From Anthostomella pinea (lineage: Eukaryota > Ascomycota > Sordariomycetes > Xylariales > Xylariaceae): a stretch of 64,000 bases of DNA. The translations under genes and the position numbers were made by a program. The DNA is taken from the NCBI GenBank assembly GCA_963556695.1, contig CAUWAG010000010.1:868001-932000 (forward strand), read 5' to 3'. The notes beneath the pieces were generated by a model. The model was not told where the DNA came from, searched no databases, and saw only the letters and a list, made by a program, of their open reading frames with translations. Below, piece after piece: positions 36,761 to 52,403 of this stretch (positions are counted from its first letter, which is position 1; each line of letters opens with the position of its first letter).

Positions 36761-39700
36761 ATAGTCGTTAAGGCTTTAGTCATATAATTAAACCGATTTC
36801 TACGATTTAAGGTTGACTTTAAGCCTTATTTAAAAAATGTTATTATATTATAACTTCAGATTTAACATCAGATCAAGATTAAAGTAAGTTAACTATATGT
36901 TTTTACAATAGGTTAAAAGGGTTATTTCAGATTAAATATAAAAATTAGTATGCGAAACGAATGATAATACGTTCGTTCGTGGTCTTGTAACTACCTAATA
37001 CGGATAAGTTTACATTTAAATATAATTATAACGCATTTAATTCAATATAAAGCTAGAATAATAAAACAACGATCGCTAATGGCCCGTTTTTAGAGTGTTC
37101 AAACTAACTACCTTAAATATATTTAATCCCCGTATAAATTACTAATAAGTATACTATTTACACCACTTTATTCAATACGTCTTTTAATTTAAATAGTATT
37201 AGACGGATTAGATTGTCGTTAAAACGCTCCAATTTGTAGTAAAAATCTATTATTCAACATAATATTAATTTTTGATTAAGTAAGCGGCATAAAATGACAT
37301 GCTGTAAAATCTTGTAATGAGCCCTTCATAAAAAACAAATAAAAGTATTATCTTACGTTTAAAAACTTTATATATAATCTTTTTTAAGCTATTATATTAA
37401 CTTTAAGTATACTATCGCGATAAACTTCTGATACTCCAAGCTTTTTAATAACTTTATAAAGTCGTTTATAATGTTTTCGCGTATTAAAACTTATATTAAC
37501 TTTATATATTTTATTTCAATTTTGTACCAAACGTAATGAAAAACGATTCGTATATAATAGCTCTCTTGTAACGCTTAATGTTACCCAGTTAATAATATTT
37601 AAATTATCCTTTGATGAAATAATCGGGGTTTTTTTTTGTTGTCAATTTGTATGATTTATAATTAAAAAACTCGCTAGGACCTTTAATAAATCCGGTATGT
37701 TTTACTTCGTAATTACTCTATATAATTACCGATTAAAGTTTCAAGTCTTATAAACCATATGTTGTTATTTTAAAAGAATGCGCAATGAGCAACTATCTTT
37801 AGATTAATATTTTAACTCTAAGTCAATATTAATGACTCTAAATAAGCTTAACTTATTATATTTACTATGCTTATAACATTCAGTAGTTAACGGTATTAAA
37901 TTTCTTTTTACCGTTTTCAAAACATTTGTTTACGATTTACTTTATAATAACTTGTTCTTTTTCACTGGGATTGATTATAAATCGAGTTTAAATCAAAATA
38001 AATGTATAATTTATTAGAATTCGGAACATAAGTAAGGAATTATTTTTTTAACTACTGAATTATAATCCAATATATCTCCGCGCGATACCTTTTTAAATCT
38101 TTTAACCGCGATTCTTGAAGTTGACGGACTTATCGATATCAAAAAAGATTTAAATTTACTCATTTTACTTCACTTTAGACCTTTTTAATATATTATCATT
38201 AATTAAATTGTTTTTCTATATAAAAGTATTTCATAATATCTAAACGTTATAAAACCAGTTGTCATGATCTAGTACAGGTAGCCCGTAATACATATTCTTC
38301 ATTATCAATAGCACGGAAAACGTGAAAAATAACGCAGTAATAAGCACGTATTAAAATCGTATCACACCAGCTAAATATAAACTTTAAAGCCGTTATAAGA
38401 ATTGTCAAAACTTAAAGTGTTGATTCAATTATTTATTAGTTATGAAATACGCTTTTGTATAGTTTGTAATTAGTTACTGCCTTAACTAACATTAATATAG
38501 CTAGTCACCCGGTAAACTAAGACAAACTACATCAATTAGGCTAATAACTATAAAAAACTACAGATTATAATAATTGATTTAAACTTTAAATTATCACTAT
38601 TCTTTGACGGAGTAAGGACTAGTACGATACGTAGTCAATATAATTAATACCTAAGAAATTCTTCACCTGAAGTTCGCATTTTAAATTAAGTGTTTAACAA
38701 AAAATAAAATAGAATATTTAATTCGGGTTTTAAATTCAACTTGAAAAAAATTCTATCTTCTTCTTCTTCTTCTTCATATACATACCAAATACAGCATAAT
38801 TTCAACTTTCCAAATATCATATGTCTTTCTTTTCAAAATCAAAGTTCAATTAATAATTTAATTAACATTATAGTTTTTTCTTTGATTATAGTTTCTAACT
38901 TAACTAACTATATTGGTTTCTAGTTTCTTACGACCTTAATCAAAACTACAACCTGTAGTTATTAGTTTATAAACCGTAATAGTTAGTTAGTGATTATAAA
39001 GGTAACAACTAACTACAAACTACAATCACCACCCTGTCAAAACTATACTAACAAACTCTTAGATTTTAAGCTAACTATGAATATAAGTTTCTAAATCATA
39101 ATAAAAGGCTTAATAACCTTAATAGCTAGCCGGTAGTAATACAACCCTGTGTAACAAAACAAAAAGGCCGGTCTTTCTTATTTATGTTATTTATAATCAC
39201 TATTTGAGCCTATTATAACTATATTTCCTATTATTCTATTTTATAAAAGGATTAAATATCGATTTAAGTTTTAACGTAATTCTATTAAACCGTACATTTT
39301 CAAGCTGTATATCGTTAATACGTTTTAATACCCAATGTACCGAGCGGGATTTCGTTTCTATTAATTTTATTAATTTTATTAATTTTATTAATTTTATGAA
39401 TTCTATTAATTTTTTAAGAATTTGCAAGGCATCTAGGAATTAAATATGGCTAAATATATGAAAAGATTAAGATTATTTCCGTTATGCCGAAAATTAAAAG
39501 CAAATAAATTAGTTGTACGATATAAAAGTACGAAGAAATCGAAGCTAATAAGTTATATGACAGTATTAAAAAGTAAATTATCGAATTATATAAGTTGTAA
39601 AGGTTACCGGCTATTAAAAGTTAAAAACTAAACTAGCGCGGGTTTACAACATATATTAAAAAAATTAATCGATACGTAAATAATACGAATTTATAACCAC

Positions 39701-40600
39701 AATTTAACATCGCGATCGGAAAGACCGTTATCGGCGTAAGGCGATATATCGGATGAATCGGCTGGTGATTATTATCGGTATCAGCGTCGGCGCTCCGACT
39801 ATTAGCTATCTCGGGACATATACACGGGGAAATATTAAGCTTTAAATTAATTGTATTAATAGTCGACCAAGGATGATTGAAAACGTCGTAATACACTTAT
39901 TGGAAACTTAGATTAGATATATGATAAGGCAATTTTTAGCCCGACTTAAAAGAAGGACTTTTTGAATAATTCTCTTAAGAAAAAAAACCCTTTTATTATA
40001 CAAAACACGTATTTGAATATAAACTGAGGGTTATTTTATTTCCTAGCAAGTATAATGTTTTTTACATTCAATCGCCCAAATTTTCGTGTTAATAATAAAG
40101 ATATTATATGATAAGCTAATGACATTAAAAATCATAAAGAATTTTATTTACACCTTACCTTAGTTAGCTACCCGCTACTACTGACCACCGCTTGATATTA
40201 AACCGTTTTTATGTTATATATTATAATTATGTTTAACAACTAATTCCTCTACATTGCTAGAGTTTGTTAGATTTAAGAAAAACATTACATAACTACATTA
40301 AAATATTTTTATCTGTTTTTTTTACATGTTAAAATAATCGCCTTGCATTTAAAATCTTTTATTTCTATATTCGTCATACCCGGAGTTATTACTATTGATG
40401 CTAATAGCGTTTAAGAAGACGTTAAAGTTAACATTAATAATATACGTAGCTTAATACCTTCTTTTCTCACAGCGATCATTTTGTTAATCTACTTAACTAT
40501 CATCATGGCTACAAGGCTACTTTTAAAGGTAACAAATTTATTTTAAAAGTTCATATAAAAGTTTATAACTATAATATCATAAAAAAGTATAGTACGAATT
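36761..40600. other. AT-rich gene-free block
   Basis: No gene recognised. A CTT run lies at about 38756-38776. A 9-bp tandem (ATTAATTTT-like) at about 39358-39400 gives a spurious Lys-Leu-Ile repeat. The 61-codon frame at 39446-39631 is lysine-rich and unconvincing. Confidence 0.55.
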
Positions 40601-40700
40601 ATATAAGAACGGTAGAAGCGGCAATCAGTTATTCACCTACGTTAACCTTGCGTGCCATCAAGGCGGCCGCGGCATATTTGAAAGCCCAAAGCTTTACGAT
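40601..40700. other. Small GC-richer islet
   Basis: About 80 bp (around 40610-40695) of balanced composition including a NotI-type GCGGCCGC. It resembles an unmutated scrap of an older repeat or gene. A plus-strand frame reads TLRAIKAAAAYLKAQ, but it is too short to assign. Confidence 0.4.
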
Positions 40701-45336
<4,636 letters not shown>

Positions 45337-46359
45337 GATAATGTAAGAGATTAAACAGCGTAATTAATATTCAAAAATGCGCGAATAAGTAATAATCACT
45401 TCGTACATATTTTCTACCTTCATAATATTCTTTTCATAATATATTCTATTTTCGACAATTTTTCTTCTTATTAAAGCCTTTATTTTATTTTAAACTAATT
45501 ATATAAAACTAAACCTTTTATTCTTTTATCAAGCGTTTTTTATATAAACGTATTTCTCAATTTATTTCAACCGTTGATTTAATAAACTTTCGTTATTTTT
45601 TAAACTTTTATATAATTGTCGTAATGCCATAATGTCGATTATTAAAGGTCTTTCAATCGCCGTTTTAACATTAAAAGCTATTTATATAACGACTCTTAAT
45701 CGGTATGAACAATTAAAAAAAAACTCGGGAAATTTTATTATTATGATTAATTATCGAGATATAATATTTAATACGATCCTTATGTTAAAAGTTTTGACTA
45801 TATTGTATAGCTTGTACGTAATATATTTAAAAAATTACGTGATATATTTATAACTTGCTAGTAAATGTAATCGTTCAAAGTGTTTCTATATTTTCCCCTC
45901 TTTTATAATTTGTATTACGATTAAAAACTTAAACGATACTTTACACTAACATACGAATACAATATACGCACTTTCACGTTACCCCATAGGATATGTATTA
46001 TTAAAATATATCTAACATATTTTCATCAATTACAATCAATTATTTAGCTTACCCATCTTATAATAAAATAACATTTTTATTGCGTGATTAAATCTTATTA
46101 TATTTAAACTTTATATTAGTATTTAAACTTAACGTTATTTTTAGTTTTACGTATTATTTGATTTCGTTTAAGGGATTTAAGTTTCATAAAAAAAAACTTT
46201 CTTATGATAAAACCAAACGCATTATATATTCATAAAAATAAAATAATGAAACTCTTTATTAATTTTAAATAATAGTAAGTATAAGTCGTACGTGGATATT
46301 TTTATACTTTGTTACTAAAGATGATAATTATAATAAGTTTTAAAATAATATATACTATA
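45337..46359. other. AT-rich gene-free stretch
   Basis: No gene seen. The 73-codon frame at 45632-45853 has no recognisable features. Confidence 0.55.
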
Positions 46360-46573
46360 TGTCACGGCGAGCGTACTGAGGAGCTGGGATATGGCCGGCA
46401 GCAAGCAGCTATTATTCTATTGACGAGAATATCAAGACTAGAGAGGAAAGGAAGAGAGAGAGAGAGGTAGGTACAGCGGGATGTTGCCCCTTTAAGGGGA
46501 TCCTCTGGTCAGATCCTTCCCTTATTGGGAAGTATCGGCTTGTGATGTGGGAAGGTCCGTGCAGGCCGTCACA
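46360..46573. mobile_element. Solo LTR-like element
   Basis: A 214-bp insert of normal GC beginning TGTCACGGCG and ending GGCCGTCACA (inverted TG...CA ends), embedded in AT-rich DNA. It includes a short AG-dinucleotide run at about 46455-46467. The flanking pentamers (ctata, attta) do not match, so a target duplication is not demonstrable. Confidence 0.65.
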
Positions 46574-48400
46574 ATTTAATACAGTAAATAAATAGTAACC
46601 ATAAGCCGTATACGATAATTTAACGTTTTGGTTTTAAAAAACTTGAAAACTATTTTGTTATATAGCGTTTTCTTAAGCTCCGCTAAGTAAACTATGTCTT
46701 TTAAGCGGTCAAAGTCCTTATACTCTTTTATTAGCTATGAGCTAATTAAGCACTTAACCTAGTCTCGTGCGGTTGTAATACCTGCGAGTCTACTTAATTT
46801 ATAACCATTTTAAATATTTTTATTTATCCGGTATATCTTATAACAACGTTAATTAAATTTCTAGTTTACTAGATAGTTAGTTGAATAAGAAGTCAATATA
46901 GCAGCTTATTTCATAGCTTCTTTAAAGCTAGATTGATAGAGATACCTTTTAATAAGTATATATATAATTTAAGCATAGGTATCGTTGTCGCCTTGTGCTA
47001 TTAATTAAATTAATTAAGCATTTAACTTTTAATCAAGCACTTAACCTTCGTAACTTAATATTGTGCGACCGTAATACCTATTAACTCCCTTTATTTATAG
47101 CTATTTGAAAACATATTTATTCATTTTGTTTTATTTATCGTATTAATTAATAACAATATCATTTTCCTTTAATAATAGTACTATTATCTCGTTAATTAGT
47201 ATTATAATTATAGGATAAAGTACTTACGTTAATACTTAATATAGAGCTATCTTAAAGTATATATATTTAAGAGTCTTATATAAAGTACTTAATTATAATT
47301 ATCAGATACTTAATTAGAACTATTAAGTACTTTATTATAAATATTAAGTACTTTTTAATTTATTAAATACTTATAAAAATGTTACGTACTCAATAAAAAC
47401 ATTGAGTGTTTAACTAAATGAGGATTGAATGCTTAACTGTTATATATTTAGCGCCATAATAATACTTACAAATAAAGCTAATAGATACTTATATTATAGT
47501 ATCTTTATGTATTTAATACAATAGCGATTAATTTAACGAAGTGGTTGTCCTTATATTGTTAAATAAATATATCTACTTTTAAATAGGTGTAAATTAGTTA
47601 TATGTACTAGTACCACGGTCGTAACAGTTATATACTTAATTAATTAGCAGCTAAATTAACACTTAATAAAGAGGATATAAAGACTTCGAATATAATCTAC
47701 TTAATGACCCTTTTTTATAATACAGTTATAATATTTACGCTATTTATTAGTAAATAAATAGTAAACTAAAACTTAATAAGTAAGACTAAATATCCTAAAT
47801 TAAGTCTATATTGAATATAATACGAAGATTTATTATGTATTTTTCAAACCTTTTCTTTATCATTAAATAAAGTATAAAATCGTTATTAACGATATATTAA
47901 AGTCGTATAAGCAGCGTTATTTAATAATAATTTAAAAAAAGGAAAAGTAAATGAAAATGCCTTAATTTAGCTACATATTAGGTGTAATAATAACTATTAT
48001 TATCGATATTTCTTTTCTTTTTAATTGCTTATTAATATTAATAAAGCCATCTATAGCGTTATGAAATACTAGCTAATTATAGTTTGATTTATTACTTATA
48101 CATAAAATAGGTAAAACGCATTAAAAAGTTAAAAAGTCACTAGTAATTATAAAGGTATCTACTACTTAATTAATAATCTTTTTAATACGCATTAATACTT
48201 ATGAAATAAGTATAAAAAAAACTTAAATAAATTTGTTAAAACTTGTGTTAAAACGGATTAATAGATCTATATAAAGACGTAGCGAATACCTTTTATAATA
48301 CGTAGATAATATATACTCGTAGTTAATTCGATAAGTTTTCCGTTAATTACCACCTTAAACACCTTTTTCCTTCTCTTTATTTTTTTAAAATTATTATTAT
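46574..48400. repeat. AT-rich block with decayed duplications
   Basis: No gene. About 46745-46830 and 47035-47125 are direct diverged copies (shared AAGCACTTAACC and CCGTAATACCT-like blocks). About 47265-47410 holds a degenerate short tandem of ATTAAGTACTT-like units. Composition changes sharply to GC-balanced near 48,400. Confidence 0.55.
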
Positions 48401-48982
48401 AATTGTCTCCACCTGCTAGATCTGCTATGATATACGTCAGATCCGTCGCATTTTTAGCATCAATCGGGCTTAAAAGGATAAAGCCCCGAGCACCGACATG
48501 TCCTAACTACTTAGCCACATTTAAAGGCCACCGGGGTCACACGGCTACACTCAAGCCCCTGTCTTCCGCGCCCCCTGGCATCGATCGGGCTCCCGCTCCA
48601 CACCAGTTTCCTTTCATGGTTACTATTTTTACAAAGGGCACGCTTGAAGGTTCCCTCCATGGAACGATCCAATGACCGATTTACCAGGTCTTGGAGCTCC
48701 GGGCACTCTGCTGGGAGCCCCTTGCGCCGTCGGAAGACTTGCTCGCGTTCCCGAGCGCCAACGTGCCTTAGCCGCGTGGCTACATTCAGGGGCCTTCGTC
48801 ACACACGGCTATAGCTGGCCCAATTTGCGCACAGGTGGTTGCCACGTAGATCGGGAATATGCAAAGCCTTCGGTACAGCTGGTGTCACGCTATCAGTGAC
48901 GTATCAAGTATCTCAAGGATGTTGTTGCTCTTGCTTATAAAAGACGGCACACATCCAGTATGCTATATGATGAGTTCAGCAG
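48401..48982. other. GC-balanced repeat remnant, no gene assigned
   Basis: Two open frames (48403-48675 and 48672-48899, plus strand) are present but match nothing I recognise. The segments about 48485-48548 and 48750-48812 are diverged direct repeats: CCGAGC(A/G)CC(G/A)AC, a TAGCC...ACATT block, then a CACACGGCTA-like block. The frames may therefore be pieces of a duplicated repeat rather than genes. Confidence 0.45.
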
Positions 48983-49064
48983 ATCATCACAGCTTTGATC
49001 CCAACTGAAACCAATTAGACAAGACCACCACAGCTTCGATCCCAACCAAGACCAACTAGACAAG
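48983..49064 (+). repeat. 41-bp tandem duplication before the 49065 start codon
   Basis: Two adjacent 41-bp copies (48983-49023 and 49024-49064) with a shared core CACAGCTT(T/C)GATCCCAAC and the ending GACAAG. The second copy ends immediately before ATG 49065, so the duplication lies in the 5' leader of the broken secreted-protein gene. Confidence 0.85.
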
Positions 49065-50073
49065 ATGCACCTGTCCAAGAACCGATATCGCCATTCTCCT
49101 CGTGAGCGGTTTGCTGGCAAGCTCCGCCTTTGGGGACCTGACCAAGATACATCGGTACGTCTGATAGTTACCCAATATTTGCCGTTGAAACCATACTGAT
49201 ATGTGAGGAATCAAGCCGTACCGAGCCAGACGTTCTGGGGGCTGGTGCGGCCAACCTCACCCCTTCCAAGTCGTCCGTATCATTGGAGCCGCTCGAAGGC
49301 CGACAGGTCAAGGTACGCCGAGAGCGAACATTCAAGGGCATCCTCCGGCGAGGAGGCGAAACCAAGGAAGTTGATATGGGCAAGTTTGCTTCAGGACGAG
49401 ATGAAGATGAGCTCGTAACCGAGAACCTTGCCGATTGCATGGGTATAGCCGTCGTAGGCGACTACGATTCCGATAACAAGAAAAGTCGTGGCAGATTTCT
49501 GGTCCACGTCTACCGCCAGCATGCGAAGACCTATGATCCCTTTGAAGCAGCCGGTACGTTGTCACGGCGGAACCCTCATCTACAAGCTTATCTTGAGAAC
49601 GCCACACTCGGCACCCAGGATATGTCAGTTCAATGGAAAAGCTGACCTTACTGTCAGAAGGCCAACCATAAGGGGGGGGTAGAATGTATGTTGTTCTGCA
49701 GAGGGCTACAATACTAATCAGGCCTGGGGGCCATGTATATGTACATGAATGGTTCCTTTGTTCCCAGGATGTGCTTCCTGACAGTTCCCGAATGTACAGT
49801 CGAAAAGGCACTCGGTCGCGGCCTCAAAATCACCGAAGTCCTAGTCGAGATGGCAGACCCCGAGAGTATCTTGCTATCGTCGTAGTTCAAAAACAGGCCG
49901 GACGAGAGACCAGCATATATTGCCTAACAGAAACAGTTCAACGACCGCCTTCTTGCAAAGCTTCAGAATCTAGTCAAGATCAAGGTCAAGACCTATAAGC
50001 ACAGCATCGACTATGCCTGGGCCTTAAAGATCGACGAGGACAAGAATATCCACAACTATACACAAAGGATATA
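49065..50073 (+). pseudogene. Secreted-protein gene of unknown family, broken
   Basis: The ATG at 49065 opens MHLSK. A one-base frame change then gives a typical signal-peptide core, IAILLVSGLLASSAFG. A likely intron (donor GTACGT near 49154, acceptor near 49210) leads to the main frame, open to 49645. This covers TPSKSSVSLEPLEGRQ, a basic stretch RRERTFKGILRRGG, and ENLADCMGIAVVGDY followed 23 residues after its Cys by the His of RFLVHVYRQHA. After 49645 the homologous-looking frame continues further on (from 49771, KALGRGLKITEVLVEMADP) but contains a TAG near 49887 and a TAA near 49927. It is cut at 50074 by an LTR-like end. I do not recognise the family. The Cys/His spacing is loosely like CheD/CNF-type deamidase folds, which is only a suggestion. 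Confidence 0.55.
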
Positions 50074-50394
50074 TGTTAGTTTACGTCGGGGTCAGTTAGT
50101 AACTACAGGAACATTAGTCGGTACCTTAGCATGTATGATATTAGCCTTGTTTATGTAGGAGACAGGTGCGGCTATCTGGGAGTGCTGGTGCTTGGTACTG
50201 GAGTTCTATCGAGTGTAAAGGGTGGTAAAGGTTGAAAATTGAGTTACGTACGAGCTGTCGATAAGCATAGTCGCGACTTTTAATATATTGTTAATATGCT
50301 GTTAGATAGACTGTTTATGATTAGTCTGGGTTGTATATAAGCTGTACGACATTACCGGCAGAGAGAGTGAATTAGTATTAGAGATTATGTGACA
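50074..50394. mobile_element. Possible solo LTR truncating the upstream gene
   Basis: The segment begins TGTTAGTTTACG, has a TATA-like GTATATAAG near 50334, and may end GTGACA at 50394. This LTR-like layout starts where the coding trace of the 49065 pseudogene stops. No target duplication was found and the right end is a guess. Confidence 0.4.
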
Positions 50395-50557
50395 CGGCGA
50401 AAAGGGCTGTAGCCAATGTGTGGTAACGTGTGTGTGAGGGGGCCTCGTTCCCTTGAGGGCTAGAAAGCCAGTTTTCAACTATATATGATGGTCTCTTGTT
50501 GGGATGGATGCCCCGTCACGCTGCCAAACCCTTGGTTTGGTTGACCGGTATGTGGTG

Positions 50558-50768
50558 CACAGAACCTCCAAGTGTCTCCGTACACCCCTCGTTCAACAAG
50601 GGAAAGGGACATTTATTATAAATATAACAAGCACTTCGTGATAAGCATCCACCATGGCTTGCCTAACGAATCGGCTTATTCCATGGCGCTTGTTCTACTA
50701 ATAAATATAGCTTTGATTTCTAGGAATAGATAGAAACGTGCCGGAGGGAGACACATGGGTGGTGATTG
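50558..50768. mobile_element. MITE, family copy 3
   Basis: A 211-bp element with imperfect inverted ends sharing GTGTCTCCG (left, near 50572) and its complement GGAGACAC-like block on the right. Core blocks are GATAAGCA and GGCTTATTCC. The right end GGTGATTG is followed by TA; the left TA is not preserved. It is more diverged than copy 4. Confidence 0.65.
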
Positions 50769-51239
50769 TAGCAAGCGTACGTGGTTGCGTAAAGAGAAAA
50801 GAGAAGTAAACCAGGAATGCGTCCGCAAACCCAGACAAAAGAAGCCCACAGACCGACATCCAGTCCCCATGTGTAGGAACGACGGCGCGCTTGCCACTAG
50901 ACGTCTACTCCTTCTTACTTTGTTAGGAAGAGCCGAGTGACTGCTAACTATCCGCCCTATTAGTGTCCCCCCTCGACCTCAACGACACTGCCTAACATGG
51001 CCCCAGCGAAACATTGCCATCGAAAATTGTGGACCTTCGCAGGTAAATGTTCAATACTTAAGGAGTGCTTCTTCTTCCCCAGACTCGTACGATTGTTCGT
51101 GGAGATAGCCCCAACCCCAAGTCCAGATTCGGCATCGACCATATCACCAAGCTCAGCATCTAGCTGTCCCTATCCACCTACCCTGTTGTCACCAGGCCTG
51201 TCACCAAGTCACGAAATCGTATTCCGATCAACCCCGACA
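50769..51239. other. Upstream region of the small secreted protein candidate
   Basis: GC-balanced DNA. The reading frame of the downstream candidate is open back to ATG 50997, but the extra 81 residues are Pro/Ser-rich and lack any domain, so I treat them as untranslated or low-confidence. Confidence 0.45.
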
Positions 51240-51527
51240 ATGCCGGAGATTACACCCCCGGCCGTGCTCGTGGTCCTGGCTGCCTGTGGCCTCTTTGTCT
51301 TCGTCATGTCAGTACTTACAGCTACGCCGACCGACCAAACCTATCAATCAGCAGAGCTTGAAACAACGGACCAGTGCCTCTCAATTCCGACAAACTTTAC
51401 CTGTGTTGTAGATGAGTTCACATGCGAGCCGGGAACGGAGCGACTTGTCGCTACCAAAGCAACAGTCACCTGGGATCCGAAAGCCAACGATTGGGCCTGT
51501 ACGATTGACTGTGCGACGCAATCTTGA
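51240..51527 (+). CDS. Small cysteine-containing secreted protein candidate
   Basis: Single-exon frame of 95 residues from ATG 51240. An N-terminal hydrophobic segment (VLVVLAACGLFVFVMSVLTA, about residues 8-27) could be a signal peptide or a membrane anchor. The remaining 68 residues include five cysteines (DQC, FTC twice, WAC, IDC) and one N-glycosylation sequon in NFT. Small Cys-rich secreted proteins are common in plant- and insect-associated fungi, but no known family is recognised here. The start is chosen because the hydrophobic leader would otherwise be internal. An in-frame ATG at 50997 would give 176 residues. It lies between a MITE and GMP synthase on the same strand. Confidence 0.5.
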   Translation: MPEITPPAVLVVLAACGLFVFVMSVLTATPTDQTYQSAELETTDQCLSIPTNFTCVVDEFTCEPGTERLVATKATVTWDPKANDWACTIDCATQS

Positions 51528-52403
51528 GCAACTTTATACACCCACAGTCGCGTAGCTATGGAGGTCTACAGTCTGGTGGCAACTCTTCGTCGCGCTATCA
51601 CTTCTTCCTTACCAGCCCTCACTGGTACAGCTCAGCCTACAAAGCATGACCTCGGCACCACGATTTGACTCGACAAGCCCGCGTCCACCAACAATACCGA
51701 CGGAAGGGAACGGATATGTGACAGCCGGTAACGCGTGGAACCTGTCTAGATGGTTGTTGCTGCTACGAACTTGCAAGAGGCGGGCCTGGGAACCGAACGA
51801 ATGCCTTTCCTATGTCACATATAGCTGTGCATGTTGCCCTATACAGCAAGTCTATGGCGTTGGCGACGCTCCAGGTTAGATTCACAAAATATACAAAATA
51901 TACAAAATATACAAAATATACAACCTTGCCCGCTGAGTATGTGTTGCTACCATGGTGGGTTACCATGCTCCATACCTGTTTACACGTGAAATAAGCTACT
52001 AGGCAGCTAGGTCGTCGTCCCCTGACCCATGGATAAAACAAGCACGCATTGCATGACGGCTGATTGTCGACACTGGGTAATTAAAATAGTACAAATATGA
52101 TATGTTATTATCCCATTCAACCGCACCAGGTTATGTTAAACGCGAGAAATAATTAAAGGGAAGAATAACCGCAAAAGTGGGCCAAAGCCGTCCGATGGAC
52201 CGTGCCCCTCTGCCCCCCAGCACTGTGTGAGACTCTGTTAGTGGGAGTCAAAAAGTAAAAATTTAGAGGCTCAAGGGCTTCTGGTGGACCTTCACATGAC
52301 GACGCGCCATTGTCAGTGGTGACTAGAAACTCGAGAGCCTCTTTCGGTACAAGTACAACATTACACACTCTAGTACACTGCACTCACCCAGATCAACGTG
52401 AAC
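51528..52403. other. Intergenic region upstream of GMP synthase
   Basis: No gene is supported. It contains a 9-bp tandem array at 51886-51921. The last 100 bp is probably the GMP synthase promoter and leader. Confidence 0.55.
51886..51921. repeat. (AAAATATAC)4 tandem repeat
   Basis: Four exact 9-bp copies about 480 bp upstream of the GMP synthase start. It produces spurious Lys-Tyr-Thr and Tyr-Phe-Val repeats in chance frames. Confidence 0.95.

Noticed and set aside
39446..39631. 61-codon lysine-rich frame
   Set aside because: It is short, in RIP-like composition and next to a simple repeat, with no supporting feature.
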